In this document: positions 38,092 to 47,394 of the stretch, in pieces
Numbering within the stretch: the stretch's first letter is position 1
Layout: every line of letters starts with the position of its first letter
DNA from: Azospirillum thiophilum
GTDB lineage: Bacteria; Pseudomonadota; Alphaproteobacteria; Azospirillales; Azospirillaceae
Direction: 5' to 3'
DNA length: 64,000 nucleotides
NCBI RefSeq assembly: GCF_001305595.1
Contig: NZ_CP012401.1
Location: 186,001 to 250,000 of the forward strand
Notes under the pieces: model-generated
Databases searched by the model: none
Seen by the model: only the letters and a program-made list of their open reading frames with translations
What the model was told of the DNA's origin: nothing
Made by a program: the position numbers and the translations under genes

Positions 38092-38724
38092 TCACTCCGA
38101 CCCGGTCTGCCGCACCTCGTGGACTTCGGCGGACCGGACGGCGTGGCGGTTCAGGATCTCCAGCGCGATGCGCTCGCGCGCCGCGTCGCCGACGCTGACC
38201 CAGAGAAGGATGCCGCCCTTGTCGAGATGCTGCAGCATCGGCTCGTTGCGCTTGTCGGTGATCCACTGCGACAGGAAGGAGCCTGCCGCCCCGCTGCCGA
38301 CCCCGGCCGCGGCAGCGGCGGCGGCGGCGGCAAGCGCGGTGCCGCCGGTCGCCAGCACGGCGCCGGTCGCGATGATCGCGCCCACATAGGCCGGAAATCC
38401 GACGGCGGCGCCCTGGCCGCTGCCGACATCCTCCGGCGACAGGTACGACTGCCGGGGGGCCTCGGGGTCGTGGGCAAGATCGCCGACATCGCCCGGGACC
38501 TGCCCCAGCCGGTCGCGGATCGTCTCGTCGTTGGCCAGCACGCTCAACTCATGGCGCTGGAAGCCGGCCATCGTCAGGTCGTCCACCGCCGATTGCAGGG
38601 CGTCGCGGCTGTCGAAGACCGCCACCGCCTCGCGCACCATGCCGTGGGACTCCGAAGCGTCGGTTCCCCCCGTCCAGGCGCTGGAATCGATCGCGGTCGG
38701 GTTCTGGTCGCGGCTCTCGATCAT
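38092..38724 (-). CDS. General-stress-type membrane protein (glycine-zipper)
   Basis: 210 residues. N-terminal part (about 28-65) reads MVREAVAVFDSRDALQSAVDDLTMAGFQRHELSVLA, a ferredoxin-like small domain as in GsiB/DUF1269-like stress proteins. A central hydrophobic, Gly/Ala-rich stretch (about 110-150) looks like a glycine-zipper membrane hairpin, followed by a C-terminal domain resembling the first (LWVSVGDAARERIALEILNRHAV). ATG 38724 follows a GGAGG site; an ATG at 38760 would add 12 basic residues. Convergent with the DUF1329 gene. Role inferred only from fold. Confidence 0.75.
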   Translation of the reverse strand: MIESRDQNPTAIDSSAWTGGTDASESHGMVREAVAVFDSRDALQSAVDDLTMAGFQRHELSVLANDETIRDRLGQVPGDVGDLAHDPEAPRQSYLSPEDVGSGQGAAVGFPAYVGAIIATGAVLATGGTALAAAAAAAAAGVGSGAAGSFLSQWITDKRNEPMLQHLDKGGILLWVSVGDAARERIALEILNRHAVRSAEVHEVRQTGSE

Positions 38725-38820
38725 GCCTCCACCCCTTCGCTTCGCTGGAAGTCCGAACATTGCGGATCCAACCGGAAACGGCGGCCAAGGTTCCGTCCGG
38801 CAGCCGGAGAATGCGTCGGA

Positions 38821-38976
38821 TCAGGAGCGGGCCGCGGCCGGCGGAGCCACCACGCCGCGCGGTTCCGGCATGCCGCCCGGGAATCCGCCCAGGAACCACC
38901 AGAGGCCGAGCCCGATCAGCACGGCCTTCACCAGCAGGAACAGGGCGATGTGGCGGGCAAGCGGGTTGCGGAGCAT
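38821..38976 (-). CDS. Small single-helix membrane protein, CydP-like (51 aa)
   Basis: Not a long open frame, but coding is supported: it begins MLRNPLARHIALFLLVKAVL and continues into a hydrophobic helix ending GLWWFL, then a proline/alanine-rich tail. The pattern (short basic N-terminus, LARH, a Val-Lys in the helix, a double Trp at the end) resembles the CydP small subunits of bd-type quinol oxidases. An upstream in-frame ATG at 38991 would add MRGTA. No cydAB genes are in the window, so the partner would lie elsewhere. It sits alone between two leftward- and rightward-read genes. Confidence 0.55.
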   Translation of the reverse strand: MLRNPLARHIALFLLVKAVLIGLGLWWFLGGFPGGMPEPRGVVAPPAAARS

Positions 38977-39074
38977 GGCAGTTCCACGCATCGGTGCGGC
39001 AAGGCCGGTCTGGCAAAAGCGCCTCCATTCTGGCTAGTATCCGGCACCCCCGCTGTCAAGGAAGGACACCCGCC

Positions 39075-39638
39075 ATGAAGCGGCTCCTGCTCGCCACTCT
39101 CGTCGCCACCGGCCTGGCCGCCGCCTGCATCACCCCGGCCTCCGCCCAGATCAGCCTGTTCCAGGACACCGGGCTGATGCAGGCGGTCAATGATGGCGAC
39201 GTCGCCAAGGTGAAGGGCGCCCTGTTGAGGGGGGAGAATCCCAACCAGGCCGACCTCCACGGCAAGACCGCGCTGCTCGCCGCTGTAGACCGCTCCAGCC
39301 CGGCGATGGCCTCGCTGCTGCTGGACAGCGGCGCCAACGTCAACCGCGCCGACAAGGCCGGCAACACCCCGCTGCTGGCCGCGGCCGAGAACGGCAATCC
39401 CGACATCCTCGACCTGCTGCTGAAGAAGGGCGCCAAGGTCGACCAGGAGAACCGCGAGGGCATGACCGCGCTGATGGTCGCGTCCCGCAGCGGCCGCGCC
39501 GACGTGGTGGAACGGCTGCTGAAGGCCGGCGCCAAGGTCGACCGCTCCGACTTCACCGGGCGCACCGCGCTGAACTGGGCGCAGGAAAGCCGCAACGCCC
39601 GCGTCGGCACCCTGCTCCGCCAGGCCGGCGCACGCTGA
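39075..39638 (+). CDS. Secreted ankyrin-repeat protein
   Basis: 187 residues with a signal peptide (MKRLLLATLVATGLAAACIT, cleavage after PASA near residue 25). At least four ankyrin repeats follow: TGLMQAVNDGDVAKVKGALLRG, GKTALLAAVDRSSPAMASLLLDSG, GNTPLLAAAENGNPDILDLLLKKG and GMTALMVASRSGRADVVERLLKAG, with a final GRTALNWAQESRNARVGTLL. Likely a periplasmic protein-protein binding module. Partner unknown. Start 39075 follows GGACACC. Confidence 0.88.
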   Translation: MKRLLLATLVATGLAAACITPASAQISLFQDTGLMQAVNDGDVAKVKGALLRGENPNQADLHGKTALLAAVDRSSPAMASLLLDSGANVNRADKAGNTPLLAAAENGNPDILDLLLKKGAKVDQENREGMTALMVASRSGRADVVERLLKAGAKVDRSDFTGRTALNWAQESRNARVGTLLRQAGAR

Positions 39639-39711
39639 CACCGGCGCCTGCCGACATCGGCGCCTGCTGACGCCCGCTCCCTGATCCCAGCCCACCGCTC
39701 CCGGAGTCGTC

Positions 39712-40698
39712 ATGTTCGGTTCGGCCTTCGGCGGTCCCGGCCCGCTGCTCCTCCTCCTGCTGGCGCTGGGGATCGACGCGCTGTTCGGCGACTGGCTGGA
39801 CCGGGTGCTGCCCGACCCGGCGGCGCTGGCACGGCGATTCTGCAACGCCGCCGATGCCCGGCTGAACCGGGCGGAACGCGGCGACACGGCACGGCTGCTG
39901 CGCGGCACGCTGGTGGTGCTGACGCTGCTGGCGATCGCGGTGGCCGCCGGTCTGGCGGTCGAATGGGCCGGCTCGATCGGCCGCGGCTGGATGGTGGAAC
40001 TGCTGGCCCTGCTCTGCGGCCTGCGCGGACGGGCGGCCTGGACACGCGTGCGGGCGGTGCGCCGCGCCCTGGAAAGCGGCGGCGCCGTCGCCGGACAGGC
40101 AGCGATCCAGTCGCTGACCCGCCGCCACGTCTATGGCCTGGACGAACACGGCATCGCCCGCGCTGCGGTGGAGGCCGCGGCCCGTGCCTTCGACCGCAAG
40201 CTGGTGGCGCCGGTCTTCGGCTATGCCCTGCTCGGCGTGCCGGGCCTGTTCGTCTGGACCGCGATGGACGGCGCCGACGCGGCGCTCGGCAGCCCGGGCG
40301 TCCGCCATGGCCGCTTCGGCCTGACGGCGGCGACGCTGGACGACGCGCTGAACGCCCTGCCGGCCCGGCTGGCCGGGCTGCTGCTGGCGTTGGCCGCCCC
40401 CTTCATCGGCACCGCCAAGGCGGCGGGTGCCTTCCGCACGCTGAGCCGCGACGCGCGCAAGCATCCGTCGCTGAACATGGGCTGGCCGATCGCCGCCATG
40501 GCCGGCGCGCTTGGCCTTGCATTGGGCGGCCCACACCGCGACGGCGGCGTCGTCATCACCGAAAGCTGGATCGGTGAGGGCCGCGCCCGTGCCACCCCCG
40601 CCGACATCGGCCGCGCGCTGGCCCTGACCGCGGTCGCCGCTTTGCTGCTGGTCGGGCTGGTGGCGCTGCTGCTGTGGGGTCTTACCCTCTCGAGTTGA
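39712..40698 (+). CDS. cbiB: Adenosylcobinamide-phosphate synthase, CbiB/CobD family
   Basis: Inner-membrane cobalamin enzyme of 328 residues that attaches the aminopropanol arm to adenosylcobyric acid. Matches the CbiB fold: LLLLLLALGIDALFGD at the N-terminus, RHVYGLDEHGIARAAVEAAARAFDRKLVAPVFGYALLGVPGLFVWTAMD in the middle, DALNALPARLAGLLLALAAP and SLNMGWPIAAMAGALGLALGGP near the end. Four or five membrane helices. Short for the family N-terminus but otherwise full length. No other cobalamin gene and no cobalamin riboswitch was recognised next to it. Confidence 0.85.
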   Translation: MFGSAFGGPGPLLLLLLALGIDALFGDWLDRVLPDPAALARRFCNAADARLNRAERGDTARLLRGTLVVLTLLAIAVAAGLAVEWAGSIGRGWMVELLALLCGLRGRAAWTRVRAVRRALESGGAVAGQAAIQSLTRRHVYGLDEHGIARAAVEAAARAFDRKLVAPVFGYALLGVPGLFVWTAMDGADAALGSPGVRHGRFGLTAATLDDALNALPARLAGLLLALAAPFIGTAKAAGAFRTLSRDARKHPSLNMGWPIAAMAGALGLALGGPHRDGGVVITESWIGEGRARATPADIGRALALTAVAALLLVGLVALLLWGLTLSS

Positions 40699-41345
40699 TT
40701 GTTTAAGAGATGTCTATCTGATGTCTGAGGTTGTGATTAGAAAAGCCGTATCTGGCTTTGAGTTTGATTTCTTCGTAAATCTTCTTGTCCTTTTCTGACA
40801 TCTTATCAACATGTTCGCTTGACCTCTCAATTAATCCATTGATTTCATTGAGAATTTTATCTGTCCTCTCAGATTCCTTCAAATCCAATGCATGAATAGC
40901 CACTTCATTGATGTTCTTGAGGCACCAAAAAAGCGAAAATAGCCCGAGCATGATATTAGCAGGCTGCGGTATGCTATAAGAAAAAAATGCCGTAACCGCA
41001 GCAAAGAGGATAGATCCAGAAGCAAGCCTAATTAGATCAGCGATTGCTGCAACGGAGTTATTTTCCGCCAATTCAACAAAGTCTCTTCTCCTTACGTATA
41101 AATCCGTGATTTTTTTCAGCGATTTTAATGATTTTCTTAACGATCTGCGCCGCAACCTATTGATAATATCAGGCTTCAAACCAACCAAAATTCCAACACA
41201 CGCAAGCACAATTCCTGCCCATTCGAACACCGTACCGCCCATTATCTAAATCCCTTAAAGTGGTACTTCTGATAAATTTCTCCCTAATCGATTTGTGTCT
41301 GCCCGTCAATGCGATCAAAAAGTAGCTTTCGCAATTTTATCTCTC
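40699..41345. other. AT-rich island
   Basis: About 650 bases of markedly lower GC than the rest of the window, with sharp edges: on the left just after the cbiB stop, on the right just before the gene ending at 41349. It holds a single orphan gene. Runs such as ATTTTATC and CTTAAAG replace the GC-rich third positions of the flanks. No direct repeats, integrase or tRNA remnant were recognised at its edges. Confidence 0.8.
40703..41242 (-). CDS. Orphan AT-rich membrane protein (179 aa)
   Basis: Begins MGGTVFEWAGIVLACVGILVGL (first helix), then a basic stretch (RLRRRSLRKSLKSLKKI) and two more hydrophobic segments near 78-92 (ILFAAVTAFFSYSI) and 96-112 (IMLGLFSLFWCLKN). A lysine/glutamate-rich, probably coiled C-terminal half (DKILNEINGLIERSSEHVDKMSEKDKKIYEEI) follows. 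Codon use is unlike all neighbours, so recent transfer is likely. Its stop is only a few bases beyond the convergent cbiB stop. No family recognised; membrane anchor plus cytoplasmic coiled coil is all that can be said. Confidence 0.65.
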   Translation of the reverse strand: MGGTVFEWAGIVLACVGILVGLKPDIINRLRRRSLRKSLKSLKKITDLYVRRRDFVELAENNSVAAIADLIRLASGSILFAAVTAFFSYSIPQPANIMLGLFSLFWCLKNINEVAIHALDLKESERTDKILNEINGLIERSSEHVDKMSEKDKKIYEEIKLKARYGFSNHNLRHQIDIS

Positions 41346-41348
41346 GCG

Positions 41349-42101
41349 TCAGCCCGCCCGCGGCCCGATATCCTCCACCATGTAGAACGGCCCGCGCCGG
41401 TCGCACGCGACCCGCAGGATGAAGCGGTTCGCCCCGCCGGCCTTGATCGTCCACAGATCGTCACCGTCATCGAACGGGCGTAGTTCCAGCTCGTCCGGAA
41501 CCGGCACCTCGCCCAGCCGCTTGAGGATACGGTCGGCGCGGGTGCGGTCGATGGCGGGAAGGCAATCAACTGCGCGGGCGTCGAAACGGTCGCTCTTCAC
41601 ATAGCGGGTGCCGGCGCCCTGCATCGGGCTGGAGGGCCGGCCCGGCTGCATCCGCGCGCGCGCCGCCATCAGGCGCCAGCGCGCCGCTCCGCAGGCCTGG
41701 ATCGCGGCGGCATGGACGGCGGCGACCCGCTCGATCAGCGGCGGGAACAGCGGCATCAACTCGCGCCGCTTGTAGGCAACGCGGCTCATCAGCTCATGAA
41801 TCGCACGCTCCGCGGCGGCGGCGGCCTCCGGCAACCCGACAGTCTCGGCCGCCAGCAAGGCGGGGATGGCGCCGAGCATGGCCCCGGAAACCAGCCCGTC
41901 GATCCGCACCAAGGCCGCGGCACCGGCCGCGTCGACGCGGGCGACGGCATCCTCCACCACCGGGCGGGCGCGGTCGAGCGCCTCCGCCCGGGGGCCCTCG
42001 TCGGCCAGGGCGGCCAGCCACTCGGCGGCGAACAAAGCGCTGTAGGCAAACGGAACGAAGGCTCTCACCCGATCATGCCCAGCCGTTCCGCGCTCAGCCA
42101 T
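41349..42101 (-). CDS. Hypothetical protein, alanine-rich helical (250 aa)
   Basis: Alanine- and arginine-rich, mostly helical N-terminal two thirds (VRAFVPFAYSALFAAEWLAALADEG, AAAAAERAIHELMSRVAYKRRELMPLFPPLIERVAAVHAAAI) and a more structured C-terminus (RFDARAVDCLPAIDRTRADRILKRLGEVPVPDELELRPF, then FILRVACDRRGPFYMVEDIG). No signal peptide. The start is uncertain; ATG 42101 overlaps the end of the DHH gene by eight bases, which suggests translational coupling. No family recognised. Confidence 0.65.
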   Translation of the reverse strand: MAERGTAGHDRVRAFVPFAYSALFAAEWLAALADEGPRAEALDRARPVVEDAVARVDAAGAAALVRIDGLVSGAMLGAIPALLAAETVGLPEAAAAAERAIHELMSRVAYKRRELMPLFPPLIERVAAVHAAAIQACGAARWRLMAARARMQPGRPSSPMQGAGTRYVKSDRFDARAVDCLPAIDRTRADRILKRLGEVPVPDELELRPFDDGDDLWTIKAGGANRFILRVACDRRGPFYMVEDIGPRAG

Positions 42102-43026
42102 CCGCCTGCATGCGGGCGACGATGGCCTCCAGCGCCGCTTCGGCCTGCTCGTTGGAAACCTGGCAGGTACCCGCCGCCTGATGCCCGCCGCCGCCATAGT
42201 CCAGCATCAGCGGGCCGATGTCGGTCTGCGAGCTGCGGTTCAGGATCGACTTGCCGCAGGCCAGCACGGTGTTCTGCTGCTTCAGACCCCACAGCACATG
42301 GATCGACACGTTGGTATCGGGGAACAGCGCATAGATCATGAAGCGGTTGCCGGCATAGATCGTCTCCTCCTTGCGGAGGTCGAGCACGACAACGTTGCCG
42401 CGCACGGTCGAGCAGCGCTTCAGCTGGTCGACGAACAGTTCGGCATGCTGGGTGTAGAGCTCCACCCGCTCCTTCACGTCGGGCAGATCCAGGATCTGGG
42501 CGATGCTGTGGTTCCGGCAATAATCGATCAGATCCATCATCAGCTGGTAGTTCGACACCCGGAACTCACGGAAACGGCCGAGCCCGGTGCGCGCGTCCAT
42601 GATGAAGTTCAGCAGGGTCCAGCCGGTGGGGTTGAGGATGTCCTCGCGCTCGTAGCGCGCCGAGTCGGCCTGGTCGACCGCCGTCATCATCTCGTCGGAG
42701 ATGGTCGGGAAGCGTTCCTTCCCGCCGTAATAGTCATAGACGACGCGGGCGGCCGACGGCGCCTTGGGATCGATGATGTGGTTCGGCTTGGTGCCGACGC
42801 GCATGGTCTCCGACAGATGATGGTCGAAGACCAGATGGGCACCGTCGACATAGGGCAGGTTGGTGGTGATGTCGCGGTTGGTGATCTCGACCTTGCCGTC
42901 CTGCATGTCCTTGGGATGGACGAACTTGATCTCGTCGAGGATGCCCAGATCCTTCAGGAGGACGGCGCAGACGAGCCCGTCGAAATCGGACCGGGTGACG
43001 AGACGGTACTTCACGGCGTCGGACAT
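42094..43026 (-). CDS. DHH-family phosphoesterase (exopolyphosphatase/nanoRNase-like)
   Basis: 310-residue manganese-type DHH/DHHA1 protein. The N-terminal motif is TRSDFDGLVCAVLL (Asp ligands near 14-16), and the signature DHH is in HLVFDHHLSET near residue 68. The C-terminal substrate-binding part ends in DYGGGGHQAAGTCQV, the glycine-histidine box of DHHA1 domains. Candidate substrates are short RNAs, pAp or cyclic dinucleotide products. The start 43026 gives MSDAVKYRLVTRSDFDG. Second last gene in a leftward cluster with the overlapping alanine-rich gene. Confidence 0.9.
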   Translation of the reverse strand: MSDAVKYRLVTRSDFDGLVCAVLLKDLGILDEIKFVHPKDMQDGKVEITNRDITTNLPYVDGAHLVFDHHLSETMRVGTKPNHIIDPKAPSAARVVYDYYGGKERFPTISDEMMTAVDQADSARYEREDILNPTGWTLLNFIMDARTGLGRFREFRVSNYQLMMDLIDYCRNHSIAQILDLPDVKERVELYTQHAELFVDQLKRCSTVRGNVVVLDLRKEETIYAGNRFMIYALFPDTNVSIHVLWGLKQQNTVLACGKSILNRSSQTDIGPLMLDYGGGGHQAAGTCQVSNEQAEAALEAIVARMQADG

Positions 43027-43127
43027 GCAGAATTCCCCTGGCGGCCATGGCTGTTGAACGCGTGCCGGCAGGGTAGTCGCCCACCCCTCCGGCGCGCAAT
43101 CCTAATACCAGAGCCCCGCCGGCGGCA

Positions 43128-44135
43128 TCAGCCCCAGGGGCCGCGCCGGTTCTGCGGCATGAAGCCGCCGCCCTGCGATTGCGGCGGGGCACCCCAGGGC
43201 GACCGGCCGTCGCGCGGCCGGGTGAAGCCGCCCCCGGAACCGCTACCGGAACCGCCACCCCCGAAGCCGCCGGCCGGGGCCGCCATCGCCCGCAGGCGGG
43301 CGACCCGCTCGCCCATGTCGGGGTGGGTGGAGAACAGGCTGGCGAAATTGGCGCCGCTCAGCGGGTTGGCGATGAACAGATGGGCGGTCGCCGGGTGCGC
43401 CTCCGCCTGATGGTTGGGGATGTGGTTGGCGGCGTTATGGATGTTGGTCAGCGCGTCGGCCAGCCAGGTCGGGCGGCCACAGATCTCCGCGCCGATGCGG
43501 TCGGCCTCGAACTCGCGGGTGCGGCTGATCGCCATCTGCACCAGCGTGGCGGCGATCGGCGCCAGGATGGCGGCCAGGACCGCACCGACCATGCCCAGCG
43601 GGTTGCCGCCGCGCCCGTCGTTGCTGGAGCCGCCGAAGAACAGGCCGAAATTCGCCAGCATCGACACCGCGCCGGCGATGGTCGCGGTGATGGTCATGAT
43701 CAGCGTGTCGCGGTTCTTCACATGGGCCAGCTCATGCGCCATCACGCCGGCGATCTCCTCCGGGGTCAGGCGCTGCAGCAGGCCGGTGGTGGCGGCGACC
43801 GCCGCATGCTCCGGATCGCGGCCGGTGGCGAAGGCGTTGGGCTGGTCGTTCTCGATGATGTAGACCCGCGGCATCGGCAGGCCGGCGCGTTCGGCCAGCC
43901 GGGCGACGATGCCGTGGAATTCCGGCGCCGTGTAGGCGTCGACCTCGCGGGCGCCGTACATCGACAGCACCATGTCGCCGGAATTCCAATAGCTGAACAG
44001 ATTCATGCCCAAGGCCGCGACGAAGGCGATGATCAGGCCGGTCTTGCCGCCCAGCAGGAAGCCGACCGCCATGAACAGGGCCGTCAGGCCGGCAAGCAGG
44101 ATGGTGGTCTTCAGATAGCTGGTCATGGTTGCCAT
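43128..44135 (-). CDS. htpX: Zinc metalloprotease HtpX
   Basis: Inner-membrane M48B protease involved in quality control of membrane proteins; 335 residues. Two N-terminal helices (about 9-48: [37 protein letters not shown]), zinc motif [10 protein letters not shown] near residue 134, two more helices ([49 protein letters not shown], the last with the third ligand Glu). The C-terminal tail is an unusual glycine/serine stretch (about 293-315) followed by basic and aromatic residues, longer than in E. coli HtpX. The start may be three codons later (MTSYLK). Confidence 0.95.
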   Translation of the reverse strand: MATMTSYLKTTILLAGLTALFMAVGFLLGGKTGLIIAFVAALGMNLFSYWNSGDMVLSMYGAREVDAYTAPEFHGIVARLAERAGLPMPRVYIIENDQPNAFATGRDPEHAAVAATTGLLQRLTPEEIAGVMAHELAHVKNRDTLIMTITATIAGAVSMLANFGLFFGGSSNDGRGGNPLGMVGAVLAAILAPIAATLVQMAISRTREFEADRIGAEICGRPTWLADALTNIHNAANHIPNHQAEAHPATAHLFIANPLSGANFASLFSTHPDMGERVARLRAMAAPAGGFGGGGSGSGSGGGFTRPRDGRSPWGAPPQSQGGGFMPQNRRGPWG

Positions 44136-44233
44136 ATCGGTTCAGGATGGTCCGGCGGGACTTTCCCGCTTCGTCCGAGATATGGGCGTGTTCCGCATCC
44201 CCGTTCAAGATGCCTGCCGTTGCGATGGACCGC

Positions 44234-44446
44234 ATGACCGACCAGACCAGACCCGCTCCGACCGCCGCCGACGCCGACACCGACGCGGCGAAGGTCGCGG
44301 CCGAAAAGACCGACGCGACCGACGCCCCCGACACCACGGAGGCGAAGGGGCCCGAACAGAAGCCCGGCGAGATCGGCGGCCCCAAGGGGCCGGAGCCGAC
44401 CCGCTACGGCGATTGGGAGTTCAAGGGCCGCTGTTCGGATTTCTAA
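44234..44446 (+). CDS. DUF1674 protein (SdhAF4-like)
   Basis: Small protein of about 70 residues ending [16 protein letters not shown], the conserved C-terminal signature of DUF1674/SdhAF4, an assembly factor that binds the FAD-loaded subunit of succinate dehydrogenase. The N-terminal part is an acidic, alanine-rich disordered region. Start 44234 is chosen (MTDQTRP); an ATG nine bases earlier is possible. Its 3' end overlaps the convergent ugpC gene by 26 bases. No sdh genes are in this window. Confidence 0.85.
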   Translation: MTDQTRPAPTAADADTDAAKVAAEKTDATDAPDTTEAKGPEQKPGEIGGPKGPEPTRYGDWEFKGRCSDF

Positions 44447-45527
44447 AAGGAGCTTCGCTCCCGCACTCCAGCCGCCGGCCGCTCACCGCGTCGAACAGAT
44501 GCAGGGCATCGGCCGGCGGGGCGACGGTCAGGCGGTCGCCGGTCCGGCAGTTCGGCAGGCCGGCCATGCGGACAAGCAGCGTCTCGCCGCCGGGCAACCG
44601 GCCGTAGACCACCGTATCGGCGCCCAGCGCCTCCACCAGTTCCACCTGGATGGTGAAACCTTCCGCCGCGGCGGCCAGATGCTCCGGCCGGATCCCCAGC
44701 TTCACCGGCCGGCCGGCCTCGGTCGGGCGCGCGTGCGGCAGGGGCAGGCGCTGGCCACCGGGCAGCAGCACCGCCTCGCCGCGGTCATCGATGCGGCCGT
44801 CCAGGACGTTCATCGGCGGCGAGCCGATGAAGCCGGCGACGAACAGGCTGGCCGGGCGCTGGTAGACCTCCAGCGGCGTGCCGACCTGTTCGGCAACGCC
44901 GTGGTTCATCACCAGGATACGGTCGGCCAGGGTCATCGCCTCGACCTGATCATGGGTGACGTAGAGGCTGGTGATGCCCAGCCGGTCCTGCAGCCGCTTG
45001 ATCTCGACCCGCATCTGCGTGCGCAGCTTGGCGTCCAGATTCGACAGCGGCTCGTCGAACAGGAAGGCGGCGGGTTCGCGCACGATGGCGCGCCCCATGG
45101 CGACGCGCTGGCGCTGGCCGCCCGACAGCTGGCTCGGCCGGCGGTCGAGGAAACGGCCCAGCTCCAGGATCTCCGCCGCCTTGTCGACGCGCGCCCGGAT
45201 CTCCGTCTTCGGCAGCCCGCGGATCTTCAAGCCATAGGCCATGTTGTCGAAGACCGTCATGTGCGGATAGAGCGCGTAGTTCTGGAACACCATCGCGATG
45301 TCGCGGTCCTTGGGGTCCAGATGGTTGACCACGCGCCCGCCGATGGCAATCTCGCCGCCGGTGATGCCCTCCAGCCCGGCGACCATGCGCAGCAGGGTGG
45401 ATTTGCCGCAGCCCGACGGGCCGAGCAGGACCAGGAACTCCCCGTCCCGGATCGAGATGTCGATGCCCTTGATCGCCTCGACCGGGCCATAGGATTTGCG
45501 GACGTTGCGGATGTCTACGGTTGCCAT
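44421..45527 (-). CDS. ugpC: Glycerol-3-phosphate ABC transporter, ATP-binding subunit
   Basis: Cytoplasmic ATPase of the MalK/UgpC type, 368 residues. Walker [10 protein letters not shown] near 38-46, signature [19 protein letters not shown] near 133, Walker [15 protein letters not shown], and switch His in [17 protein letters not shown]-terminal TOBE/regulatory part ([26 protein letters not shown]) follows. Last gene of the ugpB-A-E-C operon, 40 bases after ugpE. In enterics this operon is PhoB-controlled; no clear Pho box was found upstream of ugpB here. Confidence 0.93.
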   Translation of the reverse strand: MATVDIRNVRKSYGPVEAIKGIDISIRDGEFLVLLGPSGCGKSTLLRMVAGLEGITGGEIAIGGRVVNHLDPKDRDIAMVFQNYALYPHMTVFDNMAYGLKIRGLPKTEIRARVDKAAEILELGRFLDRRPSQLSGGQRQRVAMGRAIVREPAAFLFDEPLSNLDAKLRTQMRVEIKRLQDRLGITSLYVTHDQVEAMTLADRILVMNHGVAEQVGTPLEVYQRPASLFVAGFIGSPPMNVLDGRIDDRGEAVLLPGGQRLPLPHARPTEAGRPVKLGIRPEHLAAAAEGFTIQVELVEALGADTVVYGRLPGGETLLVRMAGLPNCRTGDRLTVAPPADALHLFDAVSGRRLECGSEAPFRNPNSGP

Positions 45528-45568
45528 TGTCTTTCTTCTTTCGTCCGCGTCTTACTGTTCGCTGTCCG

Positions 45569-46417
45569 TCATTTTTCGCTGTCGACCAGCCCCTTGACGA
45601 ACCAGCGCTGCATCAGCACCACCACCACCACCGGCGGCAGCATCGCCAGCACGGTGGTCGCCATGATGAGGTGCCAGTCGTTGGCCGACTCGCCGGTGCC
45701 GATCATCTTGGTGATGCCGGTCACGATGGTTTCCATGTCGCGGCTGCCGGTGACCAGCAGCGGCCAGAGATACTGGTTCCAGCCATAGATGAAGAGGATG
45801 ACGAACAGCGCCGCGATGTTGGTGCGCGACAGCGGCAGCACCACATCGAAGAAGAAGCGCACCGGCCCGGCGCCGTCGATCTTCGCCGCCTCCAGCAGCT
45901 CGTCGGGAATGGTCAGGAAGAACTGGCGGAACAGCAGGGTCGCGGTGGCCGAGGCGATCAGCGGGATCGTCAGCCCGGCATAGGTGTCGATCAGGCCGAG
46001 GTCGGCGACGACCTTGTAGGTCGGGATGATCCGCACCTCCACCGGCAGCATCAGCGTGATGAAGATCAGCCAGAAGAAGGCCATGCGCAGCGGAAAGCGG
46101 AAGAAGGCCACCGCATAGGCCGACAGGATGGAGATGGCGATCTTCCCCAGCGCGATGCACAGCGCCATCACCAGGCTGTTCAGCATCATGGTGCGCACCG
46201 GCGTGTACATGGCGCGCTCGCCCGCCTCCCCCGCCCAGGCCTGGGCGTAGTTGGCCGCCGCCTCGCCGCCCGGCCACAGCGGCAGGCCGCCGCGGCCGAT
46301 GGTGCCGGAATCCCAGGTCGAGCCGATCAGCGTCACGTAGATCGGATAGGCGAAGACCAGCACGCCGAGGATCAGCACGGCGTGCGGCACGAGGTCGATC
46401 AACCGGGTCTGCTTCAT
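45569..46417 (-). CDS. ugpE: Glycerol-3-phosphate ABC transporter permease UgpE
   Basis: Inner-membrane permease of 282 residues with six membrane segments. The EAA cytoplasmic loop reads [27 protein letters not shown] near 185-210, which couples to the ATPase. Start 46417 ([20 protein letters not shown]) overlaps the ugpA stop by four bases, indicating coupled translation. Sequence and order match UgpE of the MalFG-type carbohydrate importer family. Confidence 0.93.
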   Translation of the reverse strand: MKQTRLIDLVPHAVLILGVLVFAYPIYVTLIGSTWDSGTIGRGGLPLWPGGEAAANYAQAWAGEAGERAMYTPVRTMMLNSLVMALCIALGKIAISILSAYAVAFFRFPLRMAFFWLIFITLMLPVEVRIIPTYKVVADLGLIDTYAGLTIPLIASATATLLFRQFFLTIPDELLEAAKIDGAGPVRFFFDVVLPLSRTNIAALFVILFIYGWNQYLWPLLVTGSRDMETIVTGITKMIGTGESANDWHLIMATTVLAMLPPVVVVVLMQRWFVKGLVDSEK

Positions 46418-47298
46418 GCGTAATGGACCTTGCGCTCGACGAAGCGGAACTGCACCGCGGTGAGCGCGATGACGATCACCATCAGGATCACCGATTGGGC
46501 CGAGGAGCCGCCGAGGTCGTTGTTGACGACGCCGTCCTGGTAGACGCGGAAGATCAGCGTCTCGGTCGCCTTGCCCGGCCCGCCCTGGGTCAGAGCGTGG
46601 ATGGTGCCGAAGGTTTCGAAGAAGGCGTAGACCATGTCGACCACCAGCAGGAAGAAGGTGGTCGGCGACAGCAGCGGAAAGGTGATGGTGAGGAAGCGCC
46701 GCACCGGCCCGGCGCCGTCGATGCTGGCGGCCTCCATCACCGAGCGTGGGATCGCCTGCAGCCCGGCCAGGAAGAAGATGAAGTTGTAGGACACCTGCTT
46801 CCAGCTGGCGGCCAGGATGACCATGGACAGCGCCTGCCCGCCGTTCAGCCGGTAGTCCCAGTCGAAGCCGAGCGCCCGCAGCCCGCGGCCGAAGGAGCCG
46901 ATGTCGGGATTGAAGATGAACATCCACAGCACCGCGGCCACCGCGGGCGCCAGCGCGTAGGGCCAGATCAGCAGCGTCTTGTAGGCCCCCGCCCCCTTGA
47001 TCTTCGAATCGGCAAGCACCGCCAGCAGCAGCGCCGTGCCCATCGACAGCACCGTCACCGCGACGCTGAAGATCACCGTGACCTTGAGGGTGTCGATGTA
47101 GTTGGGATCGCCCAGCACATGTTCGAAATTCTCGAACCAGACGAATTCACTGCGGATGCCAAAGGCGTCCTGCAGATGCACCGACTGCCAGACGGCCTGC
47201 GCCGCAGGCCAGATGAAGAACACCAGCGTCACCACCACCTGCGGCGCCAGCAGAAGATAGGGCAACAGCCGGTTGTCGAAGGTCACGCGACGCTGCAA
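46414..47298 (-). CDS. ugpA: Glycerol-3-phosphate ABC transporter permease UgpA
   Basis: Inner-membrane permease of 294 residues, six predicted helices beginning at [20 protein letters not shown]. The EAA loop reads [30 protein letters not shown] near 190-215. Partner of UgpE in the heterodimeric channel. It starts about 96 bases downstream of the ugpB stop, with a strong hairpin (47340-47382) between them. Confidence 0.93.
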   Translation of the reverse strand: MQRRVTFDNRLLPYLLLAPQVVVTLVFFIWPAAQAVWQSVHLQDAFGIRSEFVWFENFEHVLGDPNYIDTLKVTVIFSVAVTVLSMGTALLLAVLADSKIKGAGAYKTLLIWPYALAPAVAAVLWMFIFNPDIGSFGRGLRALGFDWDYRLNGGQALSMVILAASWKQVSYNFIFFLAGLQAIPRSVMEAASIDGAGPVRRFLTITFPLLSPTTFFLLVVDMVYAFFETFGTIHALTQGGPGKATETLIFRVYQDGVVNNDLGGSSAQSVILMVIVIALTAVQFRFVERKVHYA

Positions 47299-47339
47299 GG
47301 GGGAGGTCTTTCGTCGACTGTGCGTGGTGCGAGGGGGAT

Positions 47340-47382
47340 CCTCCTTCCCCCTCTCCCCCGGGAAGGGAGAAGGGGAAGGAGG
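47340..47382. promoter_or_regulatory. Intra-operon hairpin between ugpB and ugpA
   Basis: Eighteen-base arms (47340-47357 and 47365-47382, one mismatch) with a seven-base loop, built from the same CCCTCTCCC/GGGAGAGGG-like blocks as the other repeats of the window. No T-run follows. In comparable binding-protein operons such hairpins protect the 5' message and keep binding-protein levels above permease levels; applied here that is inference. Confidence 0.65.
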
Positions 47383-47394
47383 CTACGTCCGGTC

